The notes under the pieces: model-generated | Database searches by the model: none | Told to the model about the DNA's origin: nothing | What the model saw: the letters and a program-made list of their open reading frames with translations, nothing else | Position numbers and translations under genes: made by a program | NCBI GenBank assembly: GCA_025449115.1 | Contig: JAHLKC010000066.1 | Span: 146,211 to 210,210 of the forward strand | Reading direction: 5' to 3' | DNA length: 64,000 bases | Origin: Chytridium lagenaria | Taxonomy: Eukaryota; Chytridiomycota; Chytridiomycetes; Chytridiales; Chytridiaceae | Shown here: positions 63,036-64,000 of the stretch, piece by piece | How the letters are laid out: each line of letters begins with the position of its first letter | Numbering within the stretch: the first letter of the stretch is position 1

Positions 63036-63539
63036 AAATCCAGATCCTAAAAGCTGAATGCCCGCATTTTATTGCTTGGAGGGACACAAAGGGCGGGAGA
63101 CTAAATAAATAAATACAAGCTGAGGGGCAACGCACTCCTCACTTAATCTGTAAAAAGAATAACGAAATAAAAGATGAAGGGTGCCTCATGCGGTACTCTT
63201 TATACGGGCATTATGGTTGGAGGGTTATGCCATTTATCTATAGAGTGAACGATTTTAACATAAATAATATCATCTTCATGCATTAAACTATCTTTCTCTA
63301 TAAATGCTTTTATTGAGGTCACTAACATCTCGCCAACACCTTTTTTCATAGAGGTATAATGCCGCATAGGGGGTTTGAACCCCTACTGAAGCAATAACTC
63401 AAACAGGATGGAGAAGGTGGTCATGCCGCAGACGACAGGAACTGAACAGTAGAGGGCTTAAAACCTCTTTCTGCTCCATAAGAGTGATGAAGGAGTCGTC
63501 ATGATGGGAAGGGGAGGAGTAGGATGAGAATGCTGGTCA
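63036..63539. other. Intergenic before the palindromic array
   Basis: Contains a strong hairpin on the minus strand (aggggttcaaacccccta, 63371-63388) discussed under rejected items. No gene seen. Confidence 0.5.
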
Positions 63540-64000
63540 TAAAACAATTAATAGAAAGTTCACTAATTAAATTGGGACCACTGGTCCCAAATCAATTAAT
63601 GAAAAAATCACTAATTAAATTGGGACCAGTGGTCCCAAATCAATTAATGAAAAAATCACTAATTAAATTGGGACCAGTGGTCCCAAATCAATTAATGAAA
63701 AAATCACTAATTTAAATTGGGACCAGTGGTCCCAAATCAATTAATGAAAAATCACTAATTAAATTGGGACCACCGGTCCCAAATCAATTAATGAAAAAAT
63801 CACTAATTAAATTGGGACCACTGGTCCCAAATCAATTAATGAAAAAATCACTAATTAAATTGGGACCAGTGGTCCCAAATCAATTAATGAAAAATCACTA
63901 ATTAAATTGGGACCACTGGTCCCAAATCAATTAATGAAAAAATCACTAATTAAATTGGGACCACCGGTCCCAAATCAATTAATGAAAAAATCACTAACTA
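63540..64000. repeat. 48-bp tandem repeat of near-perfect palindromes, runs off the window
   Basis: Nine units with gggacc starting at 63574, 63622, 63670, 63719, 63766, 63814, 63862, 63909 and 63957 (period 47-49). Each unit has attgggacca, a central C or G, tggtcccaaat (or gggaccaccggtccc), flanked by aattaa / caattaatga, giving a hairpin of about 16 bp per arm with two mismatches. The only length changes are in the A run after aatg and in one T. Confidence 0.95.

Noticed and set aside
63365..63432. tRNA-like element on the minus strand: perfect T-arm (AGGGG-TTCAAAC-CCCCT) and ends that could pair 6 of 7 as an acceptor stem
   Set aside because: No D-arm or A-box, no plausible anticodon stem, and the matching ends are explained by the repeated atgccgca. 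Probably a chance hairpin.
63524..63715. ORF with repeated LGPVVPNQLMKKSLI
   Set aside because: It is simply the 48-bp palindromic repeat read in frame; 48 is divisible by 3, and units of 47 and 49 break the frame.
63540..64000. CRISPR-like array
   Set aside because: Units are contiguous with no unique spacers, in a eukaryotic context without cas genes.

Overview
The window looks like nuclear DNA of a fungus, most likely an early-diverging (chytrid-like) one. Most genes are cut by short introns of about 50-70 nt with GT..AG ends. The content includes fungal genes (HIS6, a GH15 glucoamylase with starch-binding modules, a membrane-anchored chitin deacetylase, a Dma1-type FHA-RING protein, a Sel1-MYND protein, an SH3-membrane protein). 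It also includes modules that are rare in Dikarya: a PBZ zinc finger, a macro-aprataxin protein, a CISD3-type double CDGSH protein and a PARG-like macrodomain. The lineage is an inference from gene content and was not tested by a search.

Layout. 1-2335: 3' part of MCM3 (+). 2669-6220: FHA-PBZ coding sequence followed in the same direction by macro-HIT-zinc-finger (aprataxin-like) coding sequence, possibly one gene. 6180-7406: STK16-type kinase (-). 7471-8197: CISD3-like (+). 8762-12868: Sel1/MYND (+). 13300-14990: a 314-bp tandem satellite and low-complexity DNA. 14992-18418: glucoamylase (-). 18.4-22.2 kb: mostly non-coding, with a decayed ORF. 22.2-27.3 kb: a locally duplicated methyltransferase-like family (one decaying copy, one 5' fragment, one intact copy). 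27663-28627: secreted DM13-like protein. 29424-30871: ETF alpha (-). 31132-33218: Dma1/CHFR-like (+). 35800-38425: chitin deacetylase (+). 40.2-44.4 kb: two Rab11 genes, head to head, in a large inverted duplication. 47111-49583: TM-SH3 protein. 50976-52160 HIS6 (-) and 52191-53532 TFB3/MAT1 (+) share a 30-bp divergent intergenic region. 54717-56865: PARG-like. 57432-62244: tandem duplication of an F-box/LRR-like gene that carries a scar of the PARG-like 3' end. 62705-63035: small unknown gene. 63540 to the end: a 48-bp palindromic tandem repeat.

Two themes stand out. First, ADP-ribose and DNA-break biology: PBZ, macro, aprataxin-HIT and PARG-like modules all occur within 54 kb, with an FHA-RING gene in between. 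Second, the region has been shaped by local duplication: direct, inverted and nested duplications, satellites and palindromic repeats.

A caution for every gene model: many otherwise convincing genes, including essential ones such as MCM3, contain isolated 1-nt frameshifts, often one base missing from a CC or GG doublet. Other genes (TFB3, HIS6, CISD3-like, both Rab11 copies) read cleanly. Uncorrected base-calling indels are the simplest explanation, so frameshifts alone should not be taken as pseudogenisation here.
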